From Chitinophagaceae bacterium (GTDB lineage: Bacteria; Bacteroidota; Bacteroidia; Chitinophagales; Chitinophagaceae), in contig CP065012.1 of the NCBI GenBank assembly GCA_016699815.1, positions 248,001 to 312,000 on the forward strand: a stretch of DNA of 64,000 nt, given 5' to 3'. The notes below the pieces were generated by a model. It was not told the DNA's origin and did not search any database. It saw nothing but the letters and a program-made list of their open reading frames with translations. A program made the position numbers and the translations under genes. Each line of letters starts with the position of its first letter. Position 1 is the stretch's first letter. This document shows, one piece after another, positions 53,072 through 60,793 of this stretch.

Positions 53072-53570
53072 TTCATCGGCACAAAAAGGCATTATTACCG
53101 GCATTTTGATGATTGCCGCTTCTTTGGTTATTTATTACCTAAAAGGCAATTTTGAAAATGGCCTGCAGTACATTGCTTACTTTTTGTATGTTGTGGGTAT
53201 AATATGGGCTTTGTATTCCTTTAGAAAGAAAGAATCCGAAAATAAATCTTTTAAAAATTATTTTTCCGAAGGCTTTAAATGTTTTATTGTAGTTACATTA
53301 ATGATGGTATTGTTTACTTTTATTTTCTTAAAACTAAACCCTTCGCTTAAAGAAGAAATGGCCATAAATTATAAAGCAGATCTTATAAAATCCAAAAACT
53401 ATACAGCACCTGAAATAGAAACCATGGCAATAAAAGCAAAAGATTATTTTGTTACTATGCTGGTTTCAATGGCAATTTTTGGATATTTGATTATTGGCGC
53501 TTTGGTATCGGTAATAGCTTCGGCATTTTTTTCGCAGAAAAAGAATACGCAATGGACATCACAATCATAA
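53055..53570 (+). CDS. DUF4199 membrane protein
   Basis: A 171-residue protein with four hydrophobic segments (about residues 12-28, 37-55, 73-91, 132-160) and a cytosolic charged C-terminus. The length and pattern (KGIITGILMIAASLVIYYL, EGFKCFIVVTLMMVLFTFIF) match DUF4199, a Bacteroidota family of unknown function. It overlaps the dihydroorotase-like gene by 17 bases and the glycosyltransferase by 19 bases, so all three are translated from one mRNA. A role in glycan export or glycosyltransferase support is a guess based on position. Confidence 0.8.
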   Translation: MILYNSSSAQKGIITGILMIAASLVIYYLKGNFENGLQYIAYFLYVVGIIWALYSFRKKESENKSFKNYFSEGFKCFIVVTLMMVLFTFIFLKLNPSLKEEMAINYKADLIKSKNYTAPEIETMAIKAKDYFVTMLVSMAIFGYLIIGALVSVIASAFFSQKKNTQWTSQS

Positions 53571-54493
53571 TACCTTTATACAACGAAGAAGAATCGCTGC
53601 CCGAACTTGCGGAATGGATAAAGCGTGTGGTAGATGTCCATAATTTGAGCTATGAAATTATAATGATAGACGATGGCAGTAGCGATGCTTCCTGGGAAGT
53701 AATTGAAAACTTAAAAGTAAAAAACTCCAATATTAAAGGAATAAAATTTCAGCGCAACTATGGTAAAAGTGCAGCGCTCAATGAAGGGTTTAAAGCAGCA
53801 GCCGGCGATGTGGTATTAACCATGGATGCCGATTTGCAGGATAGCCCGGATGAAATACCAGAAATGAGGCGCATGATTGTGGAAGAAGGATATGATATGG
53901 TGAGCGGATGGAAAAAAAAGCGTTACGATAATACCTTTACCAAAAATATCCCTTCAAAATTATTTAATGCAGTGGCCCGTAAAAAGTCGGGCATTAAGTT
54001 GCACGATTTTAACTGCGGGCTAAAATCCTACCGCAATAAAGTAGTTAAAAGCATTGAAGTGTACGGGGAAATGCACCGCTATATTCCTATTTTAACAAAA
54101 TGGTCAGGTTTTAGAAAAATTGGGGAAAAAGTGGTAGAACACAGGCCACGTAAATACGGCACAACCAAGTTTGGATGGGAAAGGTTTATCAATGGTTTTT
54201 TAGACCTTGCTTCCATTATGTTTGTTGGAAAATTTGGAAAACGGCCAATGCATTTTTTTGGGCTTTGGGGTACGCTTTCTTTTTTGCTGGGCTTCGTCAT
54301 TTTTTTATGGCTTACCATTTCAAAATATTTCTTTAATGAAACCGGGCTTACGCAACGCCCTTTATTTTTCTTTGCAATTATGGTAATGATTATTGGCTCA
54401 CAGCTTTTTCTTGCCGGCTTTATAGGCGAATTAATTTCGAGAAACGCACCGGACAGGAATAGTTATTTAATTGAGAAAAAACTGGGCTTGTAA
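53552..54493 (+). CDS. Family 2 glycosyltransferase with membrane C-terminus (DPM1/GtrB type)
   Basis: A 313-residue enzyme. The GT-A catalytic domain covers residues 1 to about 230: TIIIPLYNEEESLPELAEW, IDDGSSDASWEVI, KFQRNYGKSAALNEGF, LTMDADLQDSPDEIPEM (the DxD motif that binds the metal and nucleotide sugar) and HRPRKYGTTKFGWERF. Two hydrophobic segments follow near residues 240-300, so it sits in the inner membrane. Such enzymes transfer a sugar to polyprenyl phosphate. The gene is in the middle of the tight operon with the heptose genes. Confidence 0.88.
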   Translation: MDITIIIPLYNEEESLPELAEWIKRVVDVHNLSYEIIMIDDGSSDASWEVIENLKVKNSNIKGIKFQRNYGKSAALNEGFKAAAGDVVLTMDADLQDSPDEIPEMRRMIVEEGYDMVSGWKKKRYDNTFTKNIPSKLFNAVARKKSGIKLHDFNCGLKSYRNKVVKSIEVYGEMHRYIPILTKWSGFRKIGEKVVEHRPRKYGTTKFGWERFINGFLDLASIMFVGKFGKRPMHFFGLWGTLSFLLGFVIFLWLTISKYFFNETGLTQRPLFFFAIMVMIIGSQLFLAGFIGELISRNAPDRNSYLIEKKLGL

Positions 54494-54529
54494 CTATTTT
54501 CCTGCCTGCACTACTTTTTTAAAAACAAA

Positions 54530-55651
54530 ATGAAAGTAACCATCATAGGCCCGGCACATCCGCTCCGTGGCGGTTTAGCATCTTTTAACGAAAGGCTTGC
54601 CAGGGAATTTCAGCACCAGGGCCACCAGGTTTCTATCTATACTTTTTCACTGCAATATCCTTCCTTTCTTTTTCCCGGAACTACACAATATTCCAGCGAA
54701 CCTAAGCCAAAAGATATCCATATTAATGTGGCTATTAATTCTGTAAATCCACTTAATTGGGTAAAAACCGGATTACGTCTCAAAAAAGAAAAGCCCGATA
54801 TTATTGTAGTAAGGTATTGGTTACCATTTATGGGGCCATGCCTTGGCTCTATTTTACGCATTGCAAAATCAAATAAACTTACAAAAGTAATTTGCGTTGC
54901 CGACAATATTATTCCGCATGAAAAACGCATTGGCGATAACCTGTTTACCAAATATTTTCTTCCCTCTGCTGACGCCTTTATAACCATGAGCGAAAAAGTA
55001 CTTGCCGATGTAAAACGGTTATCACAAAAACCTGTGGAGCTGGTGGCACACCCGCTCTATGATAATTTTGGGGAGAAAGTTTCAAGGGCAGCCGCAAGGG
55101 CAGCGCTAAATATCCCTGAAACAGATTTTGTGTTGCTGTTTTTTGGCTTTATAAGAAAATATAAAGGACTGGATTTACTGCTGGAAGCTATGCCACTAAT
55201 TATTGAAAAAATACCGGAAGCAAAATTGCTGATTGCCGGTGAGTTTTACGATGATAAACAAATATATTCCCGTTTAATGAACGATGCGGCAATTACCGGT
55301 AAACTAATTTTACATACCGATTTTATTTCCGACAGCGAGGTGAAAAATTACTTTTGCGCTGCAAACCTTGTGGTGCAACCTTACCGCAATGCTACCCAAA
55401 GTGGCGTTACCCCTTTGGCTTACCATTTTGATGTGCCCATGATTGTAACCAATGTAGGCGGTCTGCCTGCAATGGTACCCAATGGCAAAGTGGGATTTAT
55501 TGCAGGGCCCAACACCCATTCCATTGCAGAACAAATTATTTGCTTTTACCAAAGTACTGAAACCGATTTTATAGCAAATATCCAGGCCGAAAAGAAAAAA
55601 TACAGCTGGACAATATTAACGAATACTATTTTTAAACTGGCCAAATTTTAG
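54530..55651 (+). CDS. Glycosyltransferase family 4-like
   Basis: A 373-residue GT-B enzyme. N-terminal MKVTIIGPAHPLRGGLASFNE is the acceptor-domain start with the Gly-Gly loop, followed by KKEKPDIIVVRYWLPFMGP. The C-domain shows LLFFGFIRKYKGLDLLLEAM, KLLIAGEFYDD and YRNATQSGVTPLAYHFDVPMIVT with the donor-binding glycine loop. The gap of 36 bases to the preceding GT and 27 bases to the kinase gene puts it in the operon. The donor could be the GDP-heptose made by the next three genes, which is inference. Confidence 0.85.
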   Translation: MKVTIIGPAHPLRGGLASFNERLAREFQHQGHQVSIYTFSLQYPSFLFPGTTQYSSEPKPKDIHINVAINSVNPLNWVKTGLRLKKEKPDIIVVRYWLPFMGPCLGSILRIAKSNKLTKVICVADNIIPHEKRIGDNLFTKYFLPSADAFITMSEKVLADVKRLSQKPVELVAHPLYDNFGEKVSRAAARAALNIPETDFVLLFFGFIRKYKGLDLLLEAMPLIIEKIPEAKLLIAGEFYDDKQIYSRLMNDAAITGKLILHTDFISDSEVKNYFCAANLVVQPYRNATQSGVTPLAYHFDVPMIVTNVGGLPAMVPNGKVGFIAGPNTHSIAEQIICFYQSTETDFIANIQAEKKKYSWTILTNTIFKLAKF

Positions 55652-55678
55652 CAAATTGCAGGAATAAAAAAGTTAAAT

Positions 55679-56704
55679 ATGATTTTTAGAAGTAAGGCGC
55701 CTTTGCGGATTGGTTTAGCAGGTGGGGGAACCGATGTAAGCCCGTATTGTGATTTATATGGTGGAGCAATATTAAATACCACTATTTCTCATGCCGCATA
55801 TGCTTCCATTGAAACTTTAGACGCTAACAAAATAATAGTTGAAACTTTAGACCGTAAAGAAAAGCAGGAGTTCAGTTGGGATACTATATTGCCTATTGAC
55901 GGTGAATTGAATTTATTGAAAGGGGTTTATAACCGCATACAAAAAGATTATGGAATAAAAAAGTGCGGCATCCGTTTATCTACTTTTGTTGATGCTCCTG
56001 CAGGTTCGGGCCTGGGTACTTCTTCTACCCTTGTGGTGGCTATTTTAGGCGCATTTATAGAAATGCTCCGGCTGCCTTTTAGCCAATACGATGCGGCACA
56101 TTATGCGTATGATATTGAAAGAAACAACCTGCAACTTGCCGGTGGAAGGCAGGACCAGTATGCGGCTACATTTGGCGGTGTAAATTTTATGGAGTTTTAT
56201 AAAGAGGATAAGGTAATTGTAAACCCGCTTCGTATAAGAGACGAATATATGAATGAGTTAGAAAATAACCTTGTTCTATATTTCACCAGCACATCCCGGG
56301 AAAGTGCGGAAATTATTAAAGAACAGGTGAGCAATGTAAATAAGAAAAATGAAAAAAGTATTGAAGCAATGCACCAGCTTAAAGAACAGGCCAAAATGAT
56401 GAAAGAAGCATTGCTAAAGGGAAAATTAAACGACATAGGCGAGATACTGGATTATGGCTTTCAGCAAAAAAGGCTGATGGCACATAACATCAGTAACACC
56501 AGCATTGAAGAAGTTTATGATGCCGCAAAGAAAGCAGGTGCAACAGGTGGAAAAATAAGTGGCGCCGGCGGTGGCGGGTTTATGATTTTTTATTGCCCGG
56601 GAAATACCAAATACGCTGTAATAAAAACTTTGCATAGTTTTGGAGGAGAAGTTAAGAAATATGCATTCACCAATCAGGGTTTGGCCACATGGACGGTGAA
56701 GTAA
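55679..56704 (+). CDS. hddA: D-glycero-D-manno-heptose 7-phosphate kinase (GHMP kinase)
   Basis: A 341-residue GHMP kinase with RSKAPLRIGLAGGGTDVSPY at the N-terminus (the GGGTD motif is characteristic of HddA), the ATP-binding GSGLGTSSTLVVAIL and the C-terminal GATGGKISGAGGGGFMIFY. HddA phosphorylates sedoheptulose-derived heptose 7-phosphate at C1 in the GDP-heptose route. It lies 15 bases before gmhA, and its neighbours supply the other steps. A fucose kinase-like role is an alternative, but the clustering argues for the heptose function. Confidence 0.88.
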   Translation: MIFRSKAPLRIGLAGGGTDVSPYCDLYGGAILNTTISHAAYASIETLDANKIIVETLDRKEKQEFSWDTILPIDGELNLLKGVYNRIQKDYGIKKCGIRLSTFVDAPAGSGLGTSSTLVVAILGAFIEMLRLPFSQYDAAHYAYDIERNNLQLAGGRQDQYAATFGGVNFMEFYKEDKVIVNPLRIRDEYMNELENNLVLYFTSTSRESAEIIKEQVSNVNKKNEKSIEAMHQLKEQAKMMKEALLKGKLNDIGEILDYGFQQKRLMAHNISNTSIEEVYDAAKKAGATGGKISGAGGGGFMIFYCPGNTKYAVIKTLHSFGGEVKKYAFTNQGLATWTVK

Positions 56705-56719
56705 AAGAAAACAAGTAGT

Positions 56720-57295
56720 ATGAATAAAAAAATAAAAGAGATTATTCAAGCATCCGCTGATGTAAAAAACAAAATAGCACAAAACGATGCAATGCTTGCC
56801 ACTATTGATATCTGCGTAGGCGCTATTGTTACCGCTTTTAAAAGCGGTAATAAAGTTTTGTTTTGTGGCAATGGCGGCAGCGCTGCTGATGCACAGCACC
56901 TTGCCGCAGAATTTAGCGGAAGGTTTTATACCGACAGGGATGCATTGCCTGCAGAAGCTTTGCATTGCAACACTTCCTATTTAACCGCCGTGGCCAACGA
57001 CTATGGATATGATTTAGTTTACAGCCGCATTATAAAAGGCACGGGAAATAAAGGTGATGTTTTAGTGGGCTTATCTACTTCAGGCAATAGTAAAAATATC
57101 CTTAATGCATTTGAGGTAGCTAAACAAAAGGAAATGCTTACCATAGGTTTAACCGGCGAAACAGGCGGTAAAATGAAGGCCGTTTCCGATTACCTTATAA
57201 ATGTACCTTCAGGCGATACACCCAGGATACAAGAGAGCCATATCCTGATAGGTCACATCATTTGCCAGTTAGTGGAGGAACAATATTTTAAATGA
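56720..57295 (+). CDS. gmhA: Phosphoheptose isomerase
   Basis: GmhA converts sedoheptulose 7-phosphate to D-glycero-D-manno-heptose 7-phosphate. The 191-residue SIS-domain protein has the conserved LFCGNGGSAADAQHLAAEF, SGRFYTDRDALPAEAL, VLVGLSTSGNSKNILNAF and, at the C-terminus, ESHILIGHIICQLVEE with the catalytic-region residues. It overlaps the fused enzyme gene by four bases (ATGA), indicating coupled translation. Confidence 0.92.
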   Translation: MNKKIKEIIQASADVKNKIAQNDAMLATIDICVGAIVTAFKSGNKVLFCGNGGSAADAQHLAAEFSGRFYTDRDALPAEALHCNTSYLTAVANDYGYDLVYSRIIKGTGNKGDVLVGLSTSGNSKNILNAFEVAKQKEMLTIGLTGETGGKMKAVSDYLINVPSGDTPRIQESHILIGHIICQLVEEQYFK

Positions 57296-58551
57296 TTACC
57301 GAAGCCATAATTTTAGCAGGCGGGCTGGGCACCCGCCTGCGAAGTGTAGTTGCCGATGTGCCAAAATGTATGGCGCCGGTTAGTGGCAAGCCTTTTCTGG
57401 CTTATTTGATAAACGCATTGCAAAACCAGGGAATTGAAAAATTTATATTTTCCTTGGGTTATAAAAGCGAAATTATTTTACAATACCTTGCCAATGAATT
57501 TCCAAACTTAAATACGCAAATTGTTGTAGAAAAAGAACCCTTAGGTACCGGCGGCGCCATAAGACTTGCCTGCGAAAAAGTTGCCGGTGATGATGTGCTT
57601 ATATTTAATGGCGATACTTTTTTTGATATTAATTTAAAAACATTCTCAGCTTTTCATCATACACAAAATGCTGCATGCAGTATTGCATTAAAAACAATGC
57701 AGCAATTCGACAGGTATGGCTCGGTTGAAATATCAGAAGAACACATCGTAACAGCATTTAATGAAAAAAAATTCCTTCAAAACGGTATCATAAATGCAGG
57801 GATTTACGCATTAAAAGTTAAGCCATTTTTGAAATTTGATTTCCCTGCTATATTTTCCTTTGAAAAAATGTACCTGGAGAAAAATACAGTAACCCATAAA
57901 ATTTACGGCAAACAGTTTGCTGATTTTTTTATTGATATAGGCATCCCGGAGGATTATGATAAAGCCCAAATTCAAATGCCTGTTTTTTACAAAAAGTATT
58001 TCCCAAAACTCAGTAAAAGTTCAGGATATACCCTTTTTTTAGACAGGGATGGTGTAATAAACCACGAACAAAAAGATGGGTACATCAACCATTGGAACGA
58101 ATTTAAGTTTTATGATGGCGTTTTGGAGGCAATTAAAATATTTGCTGCAAAATTTGACCATATTTTTATAGTTACCAACCAAAGAGGTGTTGGCAGGGGA
58201 ATTACCAACGAAGAAGACCTGAAGCATATACACAGGAATATGGTTGAAAAAATTATGGGCGCCGGCGGAAATATTGATAAAGTATATTATTGTACAGATA
58301 TTGAGGATAGCAGCCCAAACCGAAAACCCAATACAGGTATGGCCTTACAGGCAAAGAAAGAATTTGATCTAATAGATTTTAAAAAATCGGTAATGGTGGG
58401 CAATACTGCCAGCGACATGCAATTTGGAAGGAATATTGGCGCCTACACCGTTTTTCTCACAACTACAAGGCCAGAGGAAAAAGATAACAACAGGCAATTG
58501 ATTGATCAATTTTTTCCTGATTTGATTGCGTATGCAAAATTTTTGAGTTGA
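57292..58551 (+). CDS. Fused heptose-1-phosphate nucleotidyltransferase and heptose-bisphosphate phosphatase
   Basis: A 419-residue two-domain protein. Residues about 1-240 are a nucleotidyltransferase: AIILAGGLGTRLRSVVADVPK, EKEPLGTGGAIRLA and IFNGDTFFDI, as in HddC. Residues about 243-419 are a HAD-IIIA phosphatase of the GmhB type: LFLDRDGVINHEQKDGYI (nucleophile and general acid Asp), VTNQRGVGRGI and MVGNTASDMQFG, where the first Asp of the usual DxxxD reads Asn. The zinc-loop cysteines of E. coli GmhB are not seen (only CTDIEDSSPNRKP). The fusion completes the route with HddA and GmhA: isomerase, kinase, phosphatase and guanylyltransferase. Expected product: GDP-D-glycero-alpha-D-manno-heptose. 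Confidence 0.85.
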   Translation: MITEAIILAGGLGTRLRSVVADVPKCMAPVSGKPFLAYLINALQNQGIEKFIFSLGYKSEIILQYLANEFPNLNTQIVVEKEPLGTGGAIRLACEKVAGDDVLIFNGDTFFDINLKTFSAFHHTQNAACSIALKTMQQFDRYGSVEISEEHIVTAFNEKKFLQNGIINAGIYALKVKPFLKFDFPAIFSFEKMYLEKNTVTHKIYGKQFADFFIDIGIPEDYDKAQIQMPVFYKKYFPKLSKSSGYTLFLDRDGVINHEQKDGYINHWNEFKFYDGVLEAIKIFAAKFDHIFIVTNQRGVGRGITNEEDLKHIHRNMVEKIMGAGGNIDKVYYCTDIEDSSPNRKPNTGMALQAKKEFDLIDFKKSVMVGNTASDMQFGRNIGAYTVFLTTTRPEEKDNNRQLIDQFFPDLIAYAKFLS

Positions 58552-58638
58552 TAAGTTTTAGTTAAAAAGATTTTGACCGATACTTTGAAGAGCTATTTCT
58601 GCATTTAGTTTATGTATTTTTGACCCAAATCACAGGCA

Positions 58639-59559
58639 TTGAAAAGAACGCTTTTATTTATCTTTCTAATATCCAGCTTTTGCCATGCAGCTTTGGGGCA
58701 AACAGTTAAAGAGCCTTTTGCCAAAATTGCACAAAAAGAAGATAGTTTAATAGGGCCGGCATATAAAATTGTACGGGGCATAAATGCAGCAGACAGGTTT
58801 AAAGCAGACAGCCTCTTTACAAAAATATTTGTAAGGGCGCTTGCCGTAAATAATTCTTTTTACTATCCCTTTGATTCACTGCAAACCATTTCAAAATTAT
58901 ATGCACCCGATAGCAGCTTTAGAATTTTTACCTGGCAAATGGTAATCAACGATAACGTCATACGCCAGCATGGTGCCATTCAAATGCGTACTGCTGATGG
59001 TTCTTTAAAATTATTTCCGCTTATTGATAAAAGTGAAGTGTGCAGTTCGCCTGCAGATACTATTGCAGATAATAAAGGATGGATAGGCGCTGTGTACTAT
59101 AAAATAATTCTTAAAAAAAGTTTTGATATAGAATTTTATACGCTTATTGGGTTTGATGAAAATAATATTCGCAGTACAAAAAAAGTAATAGATATCCTCA
59201 CATTTACCGAAGGTAAACCAAGGTTTGGCGGAAGAAATTTTATAATAGATAATACAAAAGGATATAACAGCCGTATTGCCCGCTACATTATGGAGTTTAG
59301 TAAAGATGCCAGCCCAAGGCTTACCTACGATCCCGAAATGGATATGATTGTAATGGAGCACCTCGTTTCCAATGCCGGCGACCCTGCAAAAAAATGGACC
59401 TTGATTCCCGATGGCGATTATGAAGGTTTTAAATGGATGAATGGCAAATGGGTGTATATTAATAAAATTTTTCACCAGGTAACTGCTCCTACCCAACTCC
59501 CCGTACCACAACCTATAAACAAAGACCTCGAAAAATTTCCAGGGGAAACTAAACCTTAA
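58639..59559 (+). CDS. Secreted protein of unknown function, 306 aa
   Basis: The start is TTG 58639: an in-frame TGA lies 18 bases upstream, and the next residues form a complete signal peptide, MKRTLLFIFLISSFCHAALG. The mature part is about 285 residues with a Cys in SEVCSSP and Asp/Phe-rich beta-type sequence. I recognise no domain. It resembles other uncharacterised Chitinophagaceae exported proteins by length and composition. It is 88 bases behind the heptose operon and 121 bases before the SPFH gene. Confidence 0.7.
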   Translation: MKRTLLFIFLISSFCHAALGQTVKEPFAKIAQKEDSLIGPAYKIVRGINAADRFKADSLFTKIFVRALAVNNSFYYPFDSLQTISKLYAPDSSFRIFTWQMVINDNVIRQHGAIQMRTADGSLKLFPLIDKSEVCSSPADTIADNKGWIGAVYYKIILKKSFDIEFYTLIGFDENNIRSTKKVIDILTFTEGKPRFGGRNFIIDNTKGYNSRIARYIMEFSKDASPRLTYDPEMDMIVMEHLVSNAGDPAKKWTLIPDGDYEGFKWMNGKWVYINKIFHQVTAPTQLPVPQPINKDLEKFPGETKP

Positions 59560-59680
59560 TTTCAAATTTCATTTTTTTATTGAGACAAATTGCCCGTTAC
59601 ATCTGCCGGAAATAAATTTATTTGCTCATAAGGGATGAATAATATAATTTTGATATCATAATAATATCAAACTACACATC

Positions 59681-60544
59681 ATGGAAAAAATTTTGAAACC
59701 CATTTCAGGGTTCCTTGCACTGCTGGTTTCATTAGTTTTAATTGTATTGAGCATCCTTTTGTTTTTAAATGGCAAAAGTGAACCGCTTATGGTTGCCAGT
59801 GGTTTTATTGTATTTTTTACTGCATTGTTCATTATTAAAGGCCTCATGATTATAAACCCCAATCATTCCAGGGTACTTAATTTTTTTGGCAAATATGTAG
59901 GTACAGTAAAAAACAATGGATTGTTTTTTGTAAACCCGTTTTACGCAACCATTAAAGTGAGTTTAAGGGCGCAAAACCTGCAGGGCCAATCTCTAAAAGT
60001 GAACGATAAAATGGGTAACCCAATTGAAATAGGTGCCGTAATTGTATGGAAAGTGGGCGATACTTACAAAGCCGTTTACGAAGTAGATGACTATAAGGAT
60101 TATGTAAGTAAGCAAAGCGAAGCAGCCGTAAGGCATTTGGCCGTAAGCTTTGCATACGACAACCTTGAGGATGAAAAAGCAGAAATTACTTTAAGAGATG
60201 GAGGAGATAAAGTAAACCAAATACTGGAGAAGGAACTTACAGAAAGGCTTTCTCCTGCCGGTATCATTATACAAGAAGCCAGAATAAGCCATTTGGCTTA
60301 TGCCCAGGAAATAGCAGGCGCAATGCTGCAACGCCAGCAGGCAACTGCAATAGTAGCAGCCAGGTTTAAAATTGTTGAAGGCGCTGTGGGCATGGTTGAC
60401 CTTGCTTTAAAAAAATTATCCCAGGAAAATATTGTGGATCTGGATGATGAACGAAAAGCAGCCATGGTAAGTAACCTTATGGTGGTGCTTTGTGGCGAAA
60501 AAGCTGCTACACCTATTTTAAACACCGGTACCTTGTATCAATAA
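59681..60544 (+). CDS. SPFH (stomatin/band 7) domain protein
   Basis: A 287-residue protein with two N-terminal hydrophobic segments (about residues 8-28 and 38-56) and an SPFH domain from about residue 60: INPNHSRVLNFFGKYVGTVKNNGLFFVNPF, EIGAVIVWKVGDTYKAVYEVDDY and AVRHLAVSFAYDNLED. The C-terminus has a coiled coil (IAGAMLQRQQATAIVAARFKIVEGA). SPFH proteins form membrane microdomain assemblies. It is followed 23 bases later by a ribbon-helix-helix gene, an arrangement that suggests co-transcription. Confidence 0.88.
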   Translation: MEKILKPISGFLALLVSLVLIVLSILLFLNGKSEPLMVASGFIVFFTALFIIKGLMIINPNHSRVLNFFGKYVGTVKNNGLFFVNPFYATIKVSLRAQNLQGQSLKVNDKMGNPIEIGAVIVWKVGDTYKAVYEVDDYKDYVSKQSEAAVRHLAVSFAYDNLEDEKAEITLRDGGDKVNQILEKELTERLSPAGIIIQEARISHLAYAQEIAGAMLQRQQATAIVAARFKIVEGAVGMVDLALKKLSQENIVDLDDERKAAMVSNLMVVLCGEKAATPILNTGTLYQ

Positions 60545-60567
60545 ACCATTCATCTAACTGATGTATT

Positions 60568-60750
60568 TTGGCCAATAAGAAAAACTTTATACTAAGGCTC
60601 GATCCGGAGATGTATAAGATACTTGAAAAATGGGCTTCGGATGAATTCCGTAGCGTAAACGGGCAGGTAGAATATCTTTTGAACAAAGCGGTATTTGTAT
60701 CGGGAAGAAATAAAAAGGGAACCGCCAAAATAGTTAAGAAGAAAACATAA
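60568..60750 (+). CDS. Small ribbon-helix-helix (Arc-like) DNA-binding protein, 60 aa
   Basis: The sequence NFILRLDPEMYKILEKWASDEFRSVNGQVEYLLNKAV is a ribbon-helix-helix: a short strand, then two helices with an SVNGQ-type turn. Basic C-terminal tail (GRNKKGTAKIVKKKT). Such proteins bind DNA as dimers. The start is TTG 60568, with an in-frame TGA nine bases upstream, so no longer start exists. A regulator of the upstream SPFH gene is a reasonable guess. Confidence 0.8.
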   Translation: MANKKNFILRLDPEMYKILEKWASDEFRSVNGQVEYLLNKAVFVSGRNKKGTAKIVKKKT

Positions 60751-60751
60751 A

Positions 60752-60778
60752 AAAGCCGCCCTTAAACCGGGCGGCTTT
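60752..60778. terminator. Bidirectional terminator between the RHH gene and gyrA
   Basis: AAAGCCGCCC and GGGCGGCTTT form a perfect ten-base stem with a seven-base loop (62-68). It lies between convergent genes and is preceded by an A-run (60747-60754), so it can stop both. Confidence 0.85.
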
Positions 60779-60793
60779 AAATATAAAAAGCCT

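Noticed and set aside
59011..59565. A 184-residue frame on the minus strand
   Set aside because: It is antisense to the secreted-protein gene 58639-59559, which has a full signal peptide and a supported TTG start.
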